Below are positions 1 to 7,445 of a stretch of 13,890 bases of DNA, piece after piece (the first letter of the stretch is position 1; the number at the start of each line of letters is the position of its first letter). The stretch is from CAZAQS01 sp964486825 (lineage in GTDB: Bacteria > Chloroflexota > Anaerolineae > Anaerolineales > UBA4823). The notes beneath the pieces were generated by a model that saw only the letters and a list, made by a program, of their open reading frames with translations, was not told the origin of the DNA and ran no database searches. The stretch lies in contig CAZAQS010000117.1 of assembly GCA_964486825.1 (NCBI GenBank), positions 1 through 13,890 on the forward strand, written 5' to 3'. Both the position numbers and the translations under genes were made by a program.

Positions 1-1
1 A

Positions 2-730
2 ACAACTGTTGCCGTCAACCTTGCCATCGCCCTGCAAGACAATGACAAAACGGTCGCCATCGTTGATTCCAGCATGCAGTTTGGAGATGTGGCTCTTCTG
101 CTGAACGAGATGGGTAAGTTTTCGGTCCTGGATCTAATGCCGCGTATCTACGAGCTAGATACTAAGGTAATCGAGGATGTCATGCTCTTACATAAGTCTT
201 CCGGATTGCGGGTTTTGAAAGCGCCTGTCCGCCCAGAGCTGGCAGAACAAGTGACGGGTAGCAATCTGACCAAGGTACTCGAGATGATGCGCGAAATGTT
301 CAGCTATATCGTAGTCAATACCAGCTCCTTTATCAGCGACCCGGTATTGGCAGCCCTGGATGCCGGAGACGTTATCGTCCTGGTATGTAACCAGGAGGTA
401 GTTGCAATCAAGAGCGCAAGAGCGTTCCTCGATTTATGGGATGGGTTCGGATTAAGCAAGGACCGCATCCTGGTAGCCGTCAACCGCTACACAAAACAGA
501 ACGTTATCAGTAAAGAAAAACTAAGCGAGAGCCTGAAACAACCTGTCTCGATTACCATCCCATTCGATGAAGAGACTCTGCTTCCGGCAGCGAACCTGGG
601 AATACCTTTTATGTTGAATAAGAGGGGATTGCCCGTGACAGAGAGCATAACCAAGCTGGCTGGATTGGTCACCAAGAGACTGGAGGAAGTAGAGCTTGAA
701 GACCGCTTCAGGTTGTTTGCAGTGGCTTGA
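2..730 (+). CDS. CpaE-like MinD/ParA-family ATPase, 5'-truncated
   Basis: This is the C-terminal 242 residues of a MinD/ParA-superfamily P-loop ATPase of the CpaE/TadZ type, which helps localise and assemble Flp/Tad pili at the membrane. The reading frame is open to the left edge, so the start and any N-terminal receiver-like domain lie upstream; an internal ATG at 74 is not the start. The first visible residues, TTVAVNLAIAL, are the end of the deviant Walker A loop and its helix. IVDSSMQFGDVALLLN is the CpaE-type A' motif. The strand that normally carries the Walker B aspartate reads YIVVNTSS, with Asn (codon 317-319) where family members usually have Asp. The tail (VNRY, IPFDEETLLPAANLGIPFML) matches the CpaE C-terminal pattern. 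The gene converges on the mrfB-like gene with 7 bp between stops. Family assignment is secure; the pilus role is inferred. Confidence 0.85.
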   Translation, partial: TTVAVNLAIALQDNDKTVAIVDSSMQFGDVALLLNEMGKFSVLDLMPRIYELDTKVIEDVMLLHKSSGLRVLKAPVRPELAEQVTGSNLTKVLEMMREMFSYIVVNTSSFISDPVLAALDAGDVIVLVCNQEVVAIKSARAFLDLWDGFGLSKDRILVAVNRYTKQNVISKEKLSESLKQPVSITIPFDEETLLPAANLGIPFMLNKRGLPVTESITKLAGLVTKRLEEVELEDRFRLFAVA

Positions 731-737
731 TCCTGAT

Positions 738-1988
738 TTACTCCTTGCGCCTTGGGCGTGACTTTTTCTCCAGGCGGGCCAGGCGGTGTTCCAGGCCCGC
801 TTTCCATTCTAGGCGCAGGTAGCGAGGCGTACTGGGAAGGGAGATAAGCTCTAAAGCTTGCCGAGTCCAGCGGATAGCTTCTGTGTAATCTCCCAAACGG
901 TGTTCGTACCACTTTGCCAGCTCCACGTGGGCGTATAAATGCCCTTGCCCGGCGGCCTGTTCCCACAAAACTTGTGCTGACGGATAATCACCCTGGCGCT
1001 TTTTGATGAATGAGAGCCGCCGCACTGTCTCCCAATATAGCTCTTCAGGAAGACCTGAAGACAGGCAGGTCTGATAAACTTGCACTGCATCCTCTATCCT
1101 ACCCAGGTCCTCATAGAAACGACCCACCCCCACCAGGTCTAATACCGATGGACCGGATCCTGGTGGTGGCTCTTCCAACATCTTTGAAATATGGTTGAGT
1201 AGAGCTGCCATAGCCAGGACGTCCATTTCGTTGTGGTAGAAAACGCTCTGCAATGGGGAGGCGTCTCCACTGCGTAGATAATCGAAATACAACTGGGGGA
1301 TCATCCATCCAGGTACATCCTCCTGGCTGCGCTGAGCCCCGAGGATAAAAGCCTCGATATTCCCCAACGTCCGGCTGGGAAGGCGCTCGCGCCAGAACTT
1401 GCGCGCCAGGGGCAGCAGGTCCAGGTGAGTCAACTCAGCCAGGGGAGTCTTCCAGCCTTGCGCAAGAAAGCGTGTATTCAGTAATGGGGCATCGAAGGAT
1501 TTTCCATTATAGGTTACCAAGATCTCACATGGCCCTAGAAACTCCTCCAATGCCAGCAAGTGTGCGGTCTCTTCGGATGGATCGCGCATGAAGAATTGAG
1601 CCAGGTGGAAAACGTCCCCTTCGAATCGCCCTACTCCTACCAGGAATGCGTAGGTGCCAGTTCCACCCATCAAACCTGTGGTCTCGATATCCAGGTAGGC
1701 CAATGAATTGGGGTTGCAGCCCGCTTGCTCCACTTCATCCTTCCCGACAAAGCTTGCATATTGCAAGAGGGCGCCCAGGTGTCCGGACGCCATAAGGCTG
1801 GATGAACCGTAGGAATATTCAGCCGGGTAAAGCTTCTCTGCGATATAGGTGTCCCCGTTCTGAGTGGAATGAACCCTGCCCTGAACGACCTGGTCAATGC
1901 GAGTATGCTGGGAGGAGCGCGCCGGCGGAAGTCCTTGAGCTCCCACCTGGACTCCCAGGGATTTGAGTCTATCCGATAGGGACGGCAT
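738..1988 (-). CDS. mrfB: MrfB/YprB-like DEDD 3'-5' exonuclease with TPR-like C-terminus
   Basis: This 416-aa protein has an RNase H-fold exonuclease domain of the YprB type (residues about 95-270) followed by TPR-like helices (about 285-385). Visible active-site motifs are ExoI YLDIETTG (D100, E102), ExoII TYNGKSFD (D166) and ExoIII HNEMD (H252, D256), which together make a complete DEDD set. Length, motif spacing and the TPR tail match Bacillus subtilis YprB/MrfB, an exonuclease acting with the helicase MrfA in repair of mitomycin C lesions. No mrfA-like helicase gene is in this window, so the same role is an inference. The ATG at 1988 is preceded by a modest GGTGG ribosome-binding sequence and lies 31 bp after the recJ stop, suggesting co-transcription with recJ. 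The symbol is by similarity; a general structured-nucleic-acid nuclease is the alternative. Confidence 0.82.
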   Translation of the reverse strand: MPSLSDRLKSLGVQVGAQGLPPARSSQHTRIDQVVQGRVHSTQNGDTYIAEKLYPAEYSYGSSSLMASGHLGALLQYASFVGKDEVEQAGCNPNSLAYLDIETTGLMGGTGTYAFLVGVGRFEGDVFHLAQFFMRDPSEETAHLLALEEFLGPCEILVTYNGKSFDAPLLNTRFLAQGWKTPLAELTHLDLLPLARKFWRERLPSRTLGNIEAFILGAQRSQEDVPGWMIPQLYFDYLRSGDASPLQSVFYHNEMDVLAMAALLNHISKMLEEPPPGSGPSVLDLVGVGRFYEDLGRIEDAVQVYQTCLSSGLPEELYWETVRRLSFIKKRQGDYPSAQVLWEQAAGQGHLYAHVELAKWYEHRLGDYTEAIRWTRQALELISLPSTPRYLRLEWKAGLEHRLARLEKKSRPRRKE

Positions 1989-2019
1989 GATCCACCATTA
2001 AATGCTTACCGAGTGTCCA

Positions 2020-3741
2020 TTAATCGGGCATCCCTGCAGGTTTCAGGTCACGCACATTTAACTGCAGGTAGCTTCTACCGTTGAACTCGTTCTTCTCGAA
2101 AGTATACAATAGATCGATTCGCTCTGGAAGATTACCCAACCAATGGCCTTGCCGGAAAGCGATGGCGTCGAATGTAATCCACCCGTCGGTGACACTGAAC
2201 TTGAGATGGGAGCCATCCTTGCCGACGGCTTTGGGATAGCTCACCCTTAGATTTCTGGATACGAGCACAGGCTGAGGATTGCCGTACCCGGTAGGTTGGA
2301 GGTCTTCCAAAGCTTCTAGCAGGCTGACCTTTAGCTCGGATAGAGGCACCTCCGCATCCGCATTCAGGATTGGTGAAAGGGAAAGCGGAGATAGCTGTGT
2401 GTGGGCAATCGATCTCAAGCGTGCTAGCAGTTCGGGCAGCTTCTCATTACGCACGGTAAAACCTGCCGCGGCAGCATGCCCTCCGTGATGCTCTAAAAGA
2501 TCCTCGCACTGATCCAGGGCTTCCGTAATATGGAATTCAGGTATGCTTCGGCATGAGGCGCGTGTAAACTCCTCACCCTGGAAGGCGACTATGGCCGGCC
2601 GATAATACGCATCCGTAAGCCTGGATGCAGCCAGGCCGACGACGCCCGGATTGAAATCTGGATGGGTAGCCATGAGGAGCAGCGCTTCCGGATCGTCCGA
2701 TAGGGCTATCTCTTCAGCCATCGCCTGCATCTGCCGGGTTATTGTCTGGCGTTCTCTGTTTTGGTTGTCGAGCTGTTGGGCCAGCAAGCCAGCTTTGGTC
2801 AGGGATTGGGTTGTGAGGAGCTCGAGAGAGGCCAGGGCTGACTCGAGACGGCCGGCAGCGTTAAGCCGGGGCCCCAGGATATAACCGATATCGGTGGCCA
2901 TTACCTTGAGTGGATTGATCCGGGCTATCCCCATCAACGATTGAATCCCTTGACGCTTACAGGTCCGGATAGCCTCCAAACCCGCCCGGACCATAGATCG
3001 GTTTTCGCCTAATAGAGGGGCAAGATCTGCTACTGTTCCCAGGGCAACCAGGTCCAGGTAGTCTTCTACATTCATATCGGAAGGCACCGGAAAATTACAT
3101 TCTCTCAAGTGCTGGAGAAGTGCATCAGCGAGCTTGTATGCCAGGCCAACCCCAGCCAGATCTTTATCGGGATAAGCGTCTCCAGGCTGCTTTGGATTGA
3201 TGATGGCGAGAGCGCCCGGGAGGGCAGAACTGGGTTGATGGTGATCGGTAATAATCAGGTCCAACCCGAGCATGCGAGCGTGTTCAGCCTCGGGTAAGGA
3301 TCGGATGCCACAGTCCACTGTGATAACCAATTGGGCGCCCTTGCTTTGAATTGTAGCCAGTGCTTCTTTGTTGACGCCATAGCCTTCCTCAAAACGATTG
3401 GGAATATAGCCGCTGACCTGCGCACCTAAGGCCTCCAGGACCTTGACCAGCAACGCTGTAGCGGTCACCCCATCTACATCATAATCTCCGTAGATGATGA
3501 TGTGTTCTCGCTTTTGCAGTGCGCTCTCAATACGCTCGACCGCGGCGCGCATGCCTTTGATTTGGAATGGGTTGGTATCGAAGATCGGTTTGGCTTCCAG
3601 GAAATGCTGAGCCTCCAACAAACTCGCAAATCCACGGTTGTAAAGCACCTGTCGAAGGATGGGGTGGTAAATTTTGAGAGCTTGATCAGCAGTGGGAGAG
3701 ATTTTCTGTGCGATTTGCCAGCGTTTTGTCAGTGTACTCAT
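2020..3741 (-). CDS. recJ: Single-stranded-DNA-specific 5'-3' exonuclease RecJ
   Basis: RecJ degrades single-stranded DNA 5' to 3' in recombination and in base-excision and mismatch repair. The 573-aa product shows the whole architecture: DHH motif I YGDYDVDGVTA (GDYDVDG about 85-91), VDCGI (about 142-146), TDHHQP (DHH about 166-168), DLAGVGLAYKL, ALGTVADLAPL, the LGPRLNAAGRLE block, the DHHA1 signature GGHAAAAGF (about 420-427), and a C-terminal OB-like region. Length is normal for RecJ. I chose the ATG at 3741 over one eight codons upstream (3765) because AAGGGAG lies 7 nt before it, whereas the upstream ATG has only a weak match and sits right after the ROK kinase stop. The gap to the ROK kinase is 29 bp and to the mrfB-like gene 31 bp, so a ROK-recJ-mrfB operon is likely. 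Nothing key is missing. Confidence 0.96.
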   Translation of the reverse strand: MSTLTKRWQIAQKISPTADQALKIYHPILRQVLYNRGFASLLEAQHFLEAKPIFDTNPFQIKGMRAAVERIESALQKREHIIIYGDYDVDGVTATALLVKVLEALGAQVSGYIPNRFEEGYGVNKEALATIQSKGAQLVITVDCGIRSLPEAEHARMLGLDLIITDHHQPSSALPGALAIINPKQPGDAYPDKDLAGVGLAYKLADALLQHLRECNFPVPSDMNVEDYLDLVALGTVADLAPLLGENRSMVRAGLEAIRTCKRQGIQSLMGIARINPLKVMATDIGYILGPRLNAAGRLESALASLELLTTQSLTKAGLLAQQLDNQNRERQTITRQMQAMAEEIALSDDPEALLLMATHPDFNPGVVGLAASRLTDAYYRPAIVAFQGEEFTRASCRSIPEFHITEALDQCEDLLEHHGGHAAAAGFTVRNEKLPELLARLRSIAHTQLSPLSLSPILNADAEVPLSELKVSLLEALEDLQPTGYGNPQPVLVSRNLRVSYPKAVGKDGSHLKFSVTDGWITFDAIAFRQGHWLGNLPERIDLLYTFEKNEFNGRSYLQLNVRDLKPAGMPD

Positions 3742-3748
3742 AGGTCTT

Positions 3749-3755
3749 CTCCCTT
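3749..3755 (-). promoter_or_regulatory. recJ Shine-Dalgarno sequence deciding the start
   Basis: On the minus strand AAGGGAG stands 7 nt before the ATG at 3741, a strong ribosome-binding match at ideal spacing. It favours this start over the in-frame ATG at 3765. Confidence 0.75.
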
Positions 3756-3770
3756 GATAATTCATTAAAT

Positions 3771-4709
3771 CTACCGCTTTGAGCTCATTTTTGCGAGCAC
3801 CAATGCGCCTAGCAAGCCGGCATTATCTCCAAGGGCTGCTGTAGTCAGTTTAAGTGTGTCGAGAAAATGATGCGAATATACCTGCCTGGCGAGCACACTC
3901 CGGACCGGGCCAAGCAGAAACTCACCGCTTTGCGATACACCCCCGCCGAGAATTACCATGGCAGGGTTGAATATATTGACTAAATTTGAGATAGCCTCCC
4001 CCAAATAAGTTCCAGCCCTCTCGAATGCTGCTCGAGACAATCGATCGCCTTCCGAGGCGGCTTCTGCAATCTGCCTGGATGTGAGTTGAGTCCCCCTCGG
4101 CAAGCTTGAAGGAGCGCCACTGTCTAGCTCAGCCTGCGTCCAGCGTGCAATGCTGAGGCCAGAAGCGAGGGCTTCCAAATGTCCGCGGCGACCACAGCTA
4201 CAAACAGGGCCATTTGGGACTACTGTTATATGGCCCAGTTCTCCTGCCAGTCCTTGCTGCCCAAGGAGAAGCTGCCCATTCGCGATTATGCCCCCTCCCA
4301 CTCCGGTACTGATCGTCAGATAAATGAGATCATCCACTCCTTGCCCTGCTCCCTGCTTCCACTCACCCAGGGCTGCCAGGTTAGCGTCGTTCCCCACAAA
4401 AGTTGGCGCATGGAACGCTTCGCCAAGGAGTTGCTGGAGAGGGAAATCGACCCAATCGGTAATGCTCGGCGCCCTGAGAACAGTTCCGAAAAAGGGGTCT
4501 ACTGGTCCAGGCGCTGATACACCGATAGCCGCGACCAGCTGATCAACTGGCCATATCGAGCCGATCAGCTCGCTCACCTGTTCCAACACTGGACGGTAAT
4601 GGTGCAGGGTGGGTTGCTTCCGGATTGAGAGCGGTTCGAGGTTGGCGTCTTGAAAGCAGGCTGCCCGCAGGGTTGTCCCACCGATATCGACTGCAATCCA
4701 GTACGGCAT
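3771..4709 (-). CDS. ROK-family sugar kinase (probable glucokinase)
   Basis: ROK kinases phosphorylate glucose or related hexoses and N-acetylhexosamines with ATP in the cytoplasm. The 312-aa product begins MPYWIAVDIGGTTLR with the phosphate-binding DIGGTT loop (8-13). It has GNDANLAALGEW with the expected catalytic Asp (about 108), TISTGVGGGII, GELGH (His about 160), and the zinc-site block CSCGRRGHLE (Cys about 170 and 172), then NIFNPAMVILGGGV near the end. In the usual CxCGxxGCxE signature the third cysteine is here histidine, which could still bind zinc. There is no N-terminal DNA-binding domain, so it is an enzyme rather than a ROK repressor. I prefer the ATG at 4709 over an upstream GTG (4742), because homology begins at 4709 and a promoter-like sequence lies just ahead of it. 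Substrate cannot be fixed from sequence; neighbours yvcK, gap, pgk and tpiA fit glucose. Confidence 0.9.
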   Translation of the reverse strand: MPYWIAVDIGGTTLRAACFQDANLEPLSIRKQPTLHHYRPVLEQVSELIGSIWPVDQLVAAIGVSAPGPVDPFFGTVLRAPSITDWVDFPLQQLLGEAFHAPTFVGNDANLAALGEWKQGAGQGVDDLIYLTISTGVGGGIIANGQLLLGQQGLAGELGHITVVPNGPVCSCGRRGHLEALASGLSIARWTQAELDSGAPSSLPRGTQLTSRQIAEAASEGDRLSRAAFERAGTYLGEAISNLVNIFNPAMVILGGGVSQSGEFLLGPVRSVLARQVYSHHFLDTLKLTTAALGDNAGLLGALVLAKMSSKR

Positions 4710-4716
4710 GCGCAGT

Positions 4717-4746
4717 AGTATAGCATAATCATGGGAAAGCACTCAA
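4717..4746 (-). promoter_or_regulatory. Candidate promoter of ROK kinase-recJ-mrfB set
   Basis: Reading the minus strand, TTGAGT (4746-4741) and TATACT (4722-4717) are separated by 18 bp, a good sigma70-type match. The TATACT box ends only 7 nt before the kinase ATG at 4709, so transcription would start at or within a base or two of the start codon. No ribosome-binding sequence precedes that ATG, which agrees with a leaderless transcript. A weaker overlapping pair (TTGTTT, 17 bp, TATGCT) is also present. Prediction by eye only. Confidence 0.5.
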
Positions 4747-4782
4747 ACAAAAGTAAGATAAGGAGCAGGGGTTAAGGGAACG

Positions 4783-4811
4783 TTGACGGCTTACCCAAAG
4801 GCTGCTATCAT
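4783..4811 (+). promoter_or_regulatory. Candidate promoter of yvcK
   Basis: TTGACG (4783-4788) and TATCAT (4806-4811) are spaced exactly 17 bp, each one mismatch from the sigma70 consensus. The -10 box ends 9 nt before the ATG at 4821, giving a predicted 5' leader of only about 2-3 nt. It points away from the ROK-kinase promoter, so the 4710-4820 region would be a divergent promoter. Prediction by eye only. Confidence 0.6.
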
Positions 4812-4820
4812 CTGAAGGCG

Positions 4821-6155
4821 ATGAAAACAAAGCGGGAACTATGGCACCGTAGAGTGCGCGCTTCTGTATCTGGATCGATGCGCTGGCTGACGCCAGGCAT
4901 TGGAATCAAGCGTTGGGTCGGAATGGTGTTGCTGGGTACGACACTGATCGGCTTGGGCCTGGCCGTTTTCATACTTGACATTTACCGCAATACTCCGGAA
5001 ACCTGGTGGCTGCCGCTTCTGTCAGCTGCTTCATTGCGGGCGCTCGAACGTCCATTGCGCTTTCTGATTTTTGCCGGGCTGGGTTCCGGGTTGATCCTGG
5101 GAGGTCTGTGGGGTATCAACCGCTCGCTGATGGCGCCATACCTGTCTTCCGGTCGCCCGATGGTTGATTCGCTGGCCAGCTACCGCCGCCGGGAGCGAGG
5201 CCCGCGCATCGTAACCATCGGGGGAGGGCATGGGCTGGCAACCCTGTTGAGAGGTTTGAAAGTTCATAGCCATAATATCACCGCTGTGGTCTCGGTTGCA
5301 GATGATGGCGGCTCTTCTGGCCGCATTCGCAAGAGTATGGGAATCCTGCCGCCGGGTGATATCCGCAACTGCCTGGCGGCTCTATCGGGGGACGAAGCCT
5401 TGATGGCGCAGCTCTTCCAGTATCGCTTCTCCGATGAAGGAGGGGATTTGGGAGGGCACTCTTTTGGAAACCTGTTTATCAGCGCGCTGGCAGAAATTAC
5501 CGGCAGCTTCGAGGAGGCCGTAGCTGAATCCGGGAGAGTGCTGGCAGTACACGGCAGGGTACTACCAGCCACATTGCATGATGTCCGTCTGGTTGCAGAC
5601 GTGATCTTGCCGCATTCCTATAACGAGGTGCGGGTGGAAGGTGAGAGCTCCATTCCTGAATCCTCTGGGAGAGTACGCCGGGTGTGGCTCGAACCCAATG
5701 ACCCACCGGCCTTCCCTTCGGTTATTCAGGCCATCTTAGCTGCTGACTTGATCGTGGTTGGCCCAGGTAGCCTGTACACCAGCGTCCTTCCGAACCTGCT
5801 CGTCCCCGATATTGCCGCCGCTATTGGCGCCAGCCGGGCTTTAAAGGTTTACATTTGCAACGTAGCTACCCAAAGTGGAGAAACGGATGGGTTCACCTGT
5901 GGAGACCATATCCAGGTTCTCGAGGACCATCTCGGCAGCGGCTTTTTTGATTTGATAGTCGCCAACAACAATTGCAATGGACCGCTCGCCACGGGGATAA
6001 ATTGGGTGATCACAGAAGATGACCTGGGTGTGGACCACCCGATCTATTCAGCTGATTTGGTCGACCCTGACCATCCCTGGCGGCATGATTCTGCCAAGTT
6101 AGCTCAGGTCTTGATGGATTTATACCTTGAACGAACCGGGCCTCTGGTAGAATAG
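4821..6155 (+). CDS. yvcK: YvcK/CofD-like UDP-sugar-binding protein with N-terminal membrane anchor
   Basis: This is the 'gluconeogenesis factor' YvcK family, related to CofD, which in Bacillus and Mycobacterium binds UDP-sugars and links carbon supply to cell-wall synthesis and cell shape. The core starts near residue 128 with RIVTIGGGHGLATLLRGLK, then VVSVADDGGSSGRIR, GILPPGDIRNCLAALS, GHSFGNLFISAL, the VVGPGSLYTSVLPNLLV block and YICNVATQSGETDG, all hallmark motifs. The 444-aa length exceeds the usual roughly 320 aa because of an N-terminal extension of about 125 residues holding two likely membrane helices (about 33-54 and 80-98). The core is therefore probably tethered to the membrane. 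The ATG at 4821 is used; an alternative start at residue 20 (4878), just before the WLTPGIGIKRW segment, cannot be excluded. It lies upstream of gap-pgk-tpiA and divergent from the ROK kinase. Confidence 0.93.
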   Translation: MKTKRELWHRRVRASVSGSMRWLTPGIGIKRWVGMVLLGTTLIGLGLAVFILDIYRNTPETWWLPLLSAASLRALERPLRFLIFAGLGSGLILGGLWGINRSLMAPYLSSGRPMVDSLASYRRRERGPRIVTIGGGHGLATLLRGLKVHSHNITAVVSVADDGGSSGRIRKSMGILPPGDIRNCLAALSGDEALMAQLFQYRFSDEGGDLGGHSFGNLFISALAEITGSFEEAVAESGRVLAVHGRVLPATLHDVRLVADVILPHSYNEVRVEGESSIPESSGRVRRVWLEPNDPPAFPSVIQAILAADLIVVGPGSLYTSVLPNLLVPDIAAAIGASRALKVYICNVATQSGETDGFTCGDHIQVLEDHLGSGFFDLIVANNNCNGPLATGINWVITEDDLGVDHPIYSADLVDPDHPWRHDSAKLAQVLMDLYLERTGPLVE

Positions 6156-6233
6156 GGAGGAATGCTTTCCCGATTAACTAAGCATACTGGAGAACCCTGT
6201 ATCCCGCTGGTTGTATCTATGCCAGCTACCCGA

Positions 6234-6262
6234 TAGTCATAACTCTATTCAAGCCCGATAAT
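6234..6262 (+). promoter_or_regulatory. Candidate promoter of gap
   Basis: TAGTCA (6234-6239) and GATAAT (6257-6262) with a 17-bp spacer give a moderate sigma70-type match, predicting a leader of about 70 nt before gap. The 187-bp gap between yvcK and gap leaves room for an independent promoter. The assignment is by eye and uncertain. Confidence 0.35.
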
Positions 6263-6281
6263 AAAACGTTAGTGGCGCTTG

Positions 6282-6297
6282 AGAACCCTTTGGTTCT
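6282..6297 (+). promoter_or_regulatory. Small perfect hairpin in the gap leader
   Basis: AGAACC (6282-6287) and GGTTCT (6292-6297) form a 6-bp stem with a 4-nt loop, 45 nt before the gap ATG. There is no T-run after it, so it does not look like a terminator. The ribosome-binding site AGGAGGT (6330-6336) remains free. It may stabilise the mRNA or be chance. Confidence 0.35.
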
Positions 6298-6342
6298 GGC
6301 CCCACAATAACCAATTTTCAGTTTGCATCAGGAGGTTCCACA

Positions 6343-7398
6343 ATGACAGTAAAAGTTGGTATCAACGGTTTCGGCCGTATCGGCCGGCAGGTGCTGAAAG
6401 CAATTCAGGAATACCATCCCGAAGAGTTGGATGTCGTTGCCTTCAATGACATCGGCGACCTGAAGACCATGGCCCACTTGCTCAAATTCGACTCGAACTA
6501 CGGGCGGTTCCAGGGCAATGTGGAGGTAGGCGAGAATGCATTGATGATCGCTGGCAAGGAAGTACGGGTGTTCAAGGAAACCGATCCAGGTAATATCCCT
6601 TGGGGCGAGATGGGCGTGGAGATCGTCGTCGAAAGCACCGGCTTGTTTACGATTAAGAAGGACGGCGTAAATAAGAAGGGTAGAGAGGTCAAGGGTGCAG
6701 AAAACCATATTACCCGCGGCGGCGCTAAAAAGGTGATCATTTCCGCGCCTGCACAGGGAGAAGACCTGACGGTTGTGTTGGGTGTCAACGATAACCTGTA
6801 TGATCCCGAGCAGCACCACGTAATCTCAAACGCTTCCTGCACCACCAACGGGTTGGCCCCGGCTGTAAAAGTAGCCCATGATAAGTTCGGCATCGTGCGT
6901 GGCTTCATGACCACCATTCATGCCTACACCAACGACCAGGTGATCCTGGATGCTCCACATAGTGACCTGCGCCGGGCACGCGCTGCGGCCATGAGCATCA
7001 TCCCAACCACTACTGGGGCTGCCCGGGCGCTCAGCCTGGTGATCCCAGAAATGGCTGGTAAGTTAGACGGATACGCGTTGCGCGTGCCCACAACCACGGT
7101 ATCCGTTATCGATCTTACCGCAGAGCTCGAGACAGCCACCACCACAGAAGAGCTGCGCCAGGCATACCGCGATGCAGCCGCCGGCCCGATGAAGGGCATT
7201 TTGAACGCTGTAGATGCTCCCCTGGTCAGCATCGATTACAAGGGCGATCCCTACAGCTCCTCCGTTGATCTACCCTTCACACAAGTGCTTGGGAAGGAAA
7301 GCAGCACATTTGCGAAGATCGTAGCCTGGTATGATAATGAGTGGGGATACTCTGTACGCACCGCCGATCTTGCCGCTATGATGGCAAAATCTCTCTAA
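6343..7398 (+). CDS. gap: Type I glyceraldehyde-3-phosphate dehydrogenase
   Basis: It converts glyceraldehyde 3-phosphate, phosphate and NAD to 1,3-bisphosphoglycerate, reversibly, in cytosolic glycolysis and gluconeogenesis. The product (351 aa) opens with KVGINGFGRIGRQ, carries the active-site block ISNASCTTNGLAP (Cys about 166), TTIHAYTNDQ (His about 193), IPTTTGAA, and ends with VAWYDNEWGYS. FNDI near residue 35 has the Asp that favours NAD over NADP. It is some 15 residues longer than the usual 335, mainly from a lysine-rich insertion at about 103-123, between VVESTGLF and GGAKKVIISAPA. Start choice is firm: AGGAGGT lies 6 nt before the ATG. It heads gap-pgk-tpiA; pgk begins 75 bp downstream after a strong hairpin. 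Confidence 0.98.
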   Translation: MTVKVGINGFGRIGRQVLKAIQEYHPEELDVVAFNDIGDLKTMAHLLKFDSNYGRFQGNVEVGENALMIAGKEVRVFKETDPGNIPWGEMGVEIVVESTGLFTIKKDGVNKKGREVKGAENHITRGGAKKVIISAPAQGEDLTVVLGVNDNLYDPEQHHVISNASCTTNGLAPAVKVAHDKFGIVRGFMTTIHAYTNDQVILDAPHSDLRRARAAAMSIIPTTTGAARALSLVIPEMAGKLDGYALRVPTTTVSVIDLTAELETATTTEELRQAYRDAAAGPMKGILNAVDAPLVSIDYKGDPYSSSVDLPFTQVLGKESSTFAKIVAWYDNEWGYSVRTADLAAMMAKSL

Positions 7399-7415
7399 TT
7401 CCTGCTTTTACGATA

Positions 7416-7445
7416 GCGCCTGGCAGCTACATAGCTGCCAGGCGC
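7416..7445 (+). promoter_or_regulatory. Perfect 14-bp inverted repeat between gap and pgk
   Basis: GCGCCTGGCAGCTA (7416-7429) is exactly complementary to TAGCTGCCAGGCGC (7432-7445), with two bases between. The RNA would make a very stable GC-rich hairpin ending 16 nt before the pgk ribosome-binding site (AAGGA, 7462-7466). No T-run follows, so a classic intrinsic terminator is not seen. An intercistronic processing or stabilising hairpin that sets gap and pgk levels apart, or a terminator lacking a U-tract, are both possible. Confidence 0.7.

Noticed and set aside
748..767. CGCC-TTG-GGCG stem followed by TTTTT just after the CpaE-like gene
   Set aside because: The stem is only 4 bp and lies within the mrfB-like coding end; too weak to call a terminator for the convergent genes.
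4710..4742. GTG start adding 11 residues to the ROK kinase
   Set aside because: The added residues do not resemble ROK proteins, and the segment overlaps the best promoter match.
6155..6171. GGGA/TCCC complementarity right after the yvcK stop as a terminator
   Set aside because: Only four base pairs and no T-run follow.
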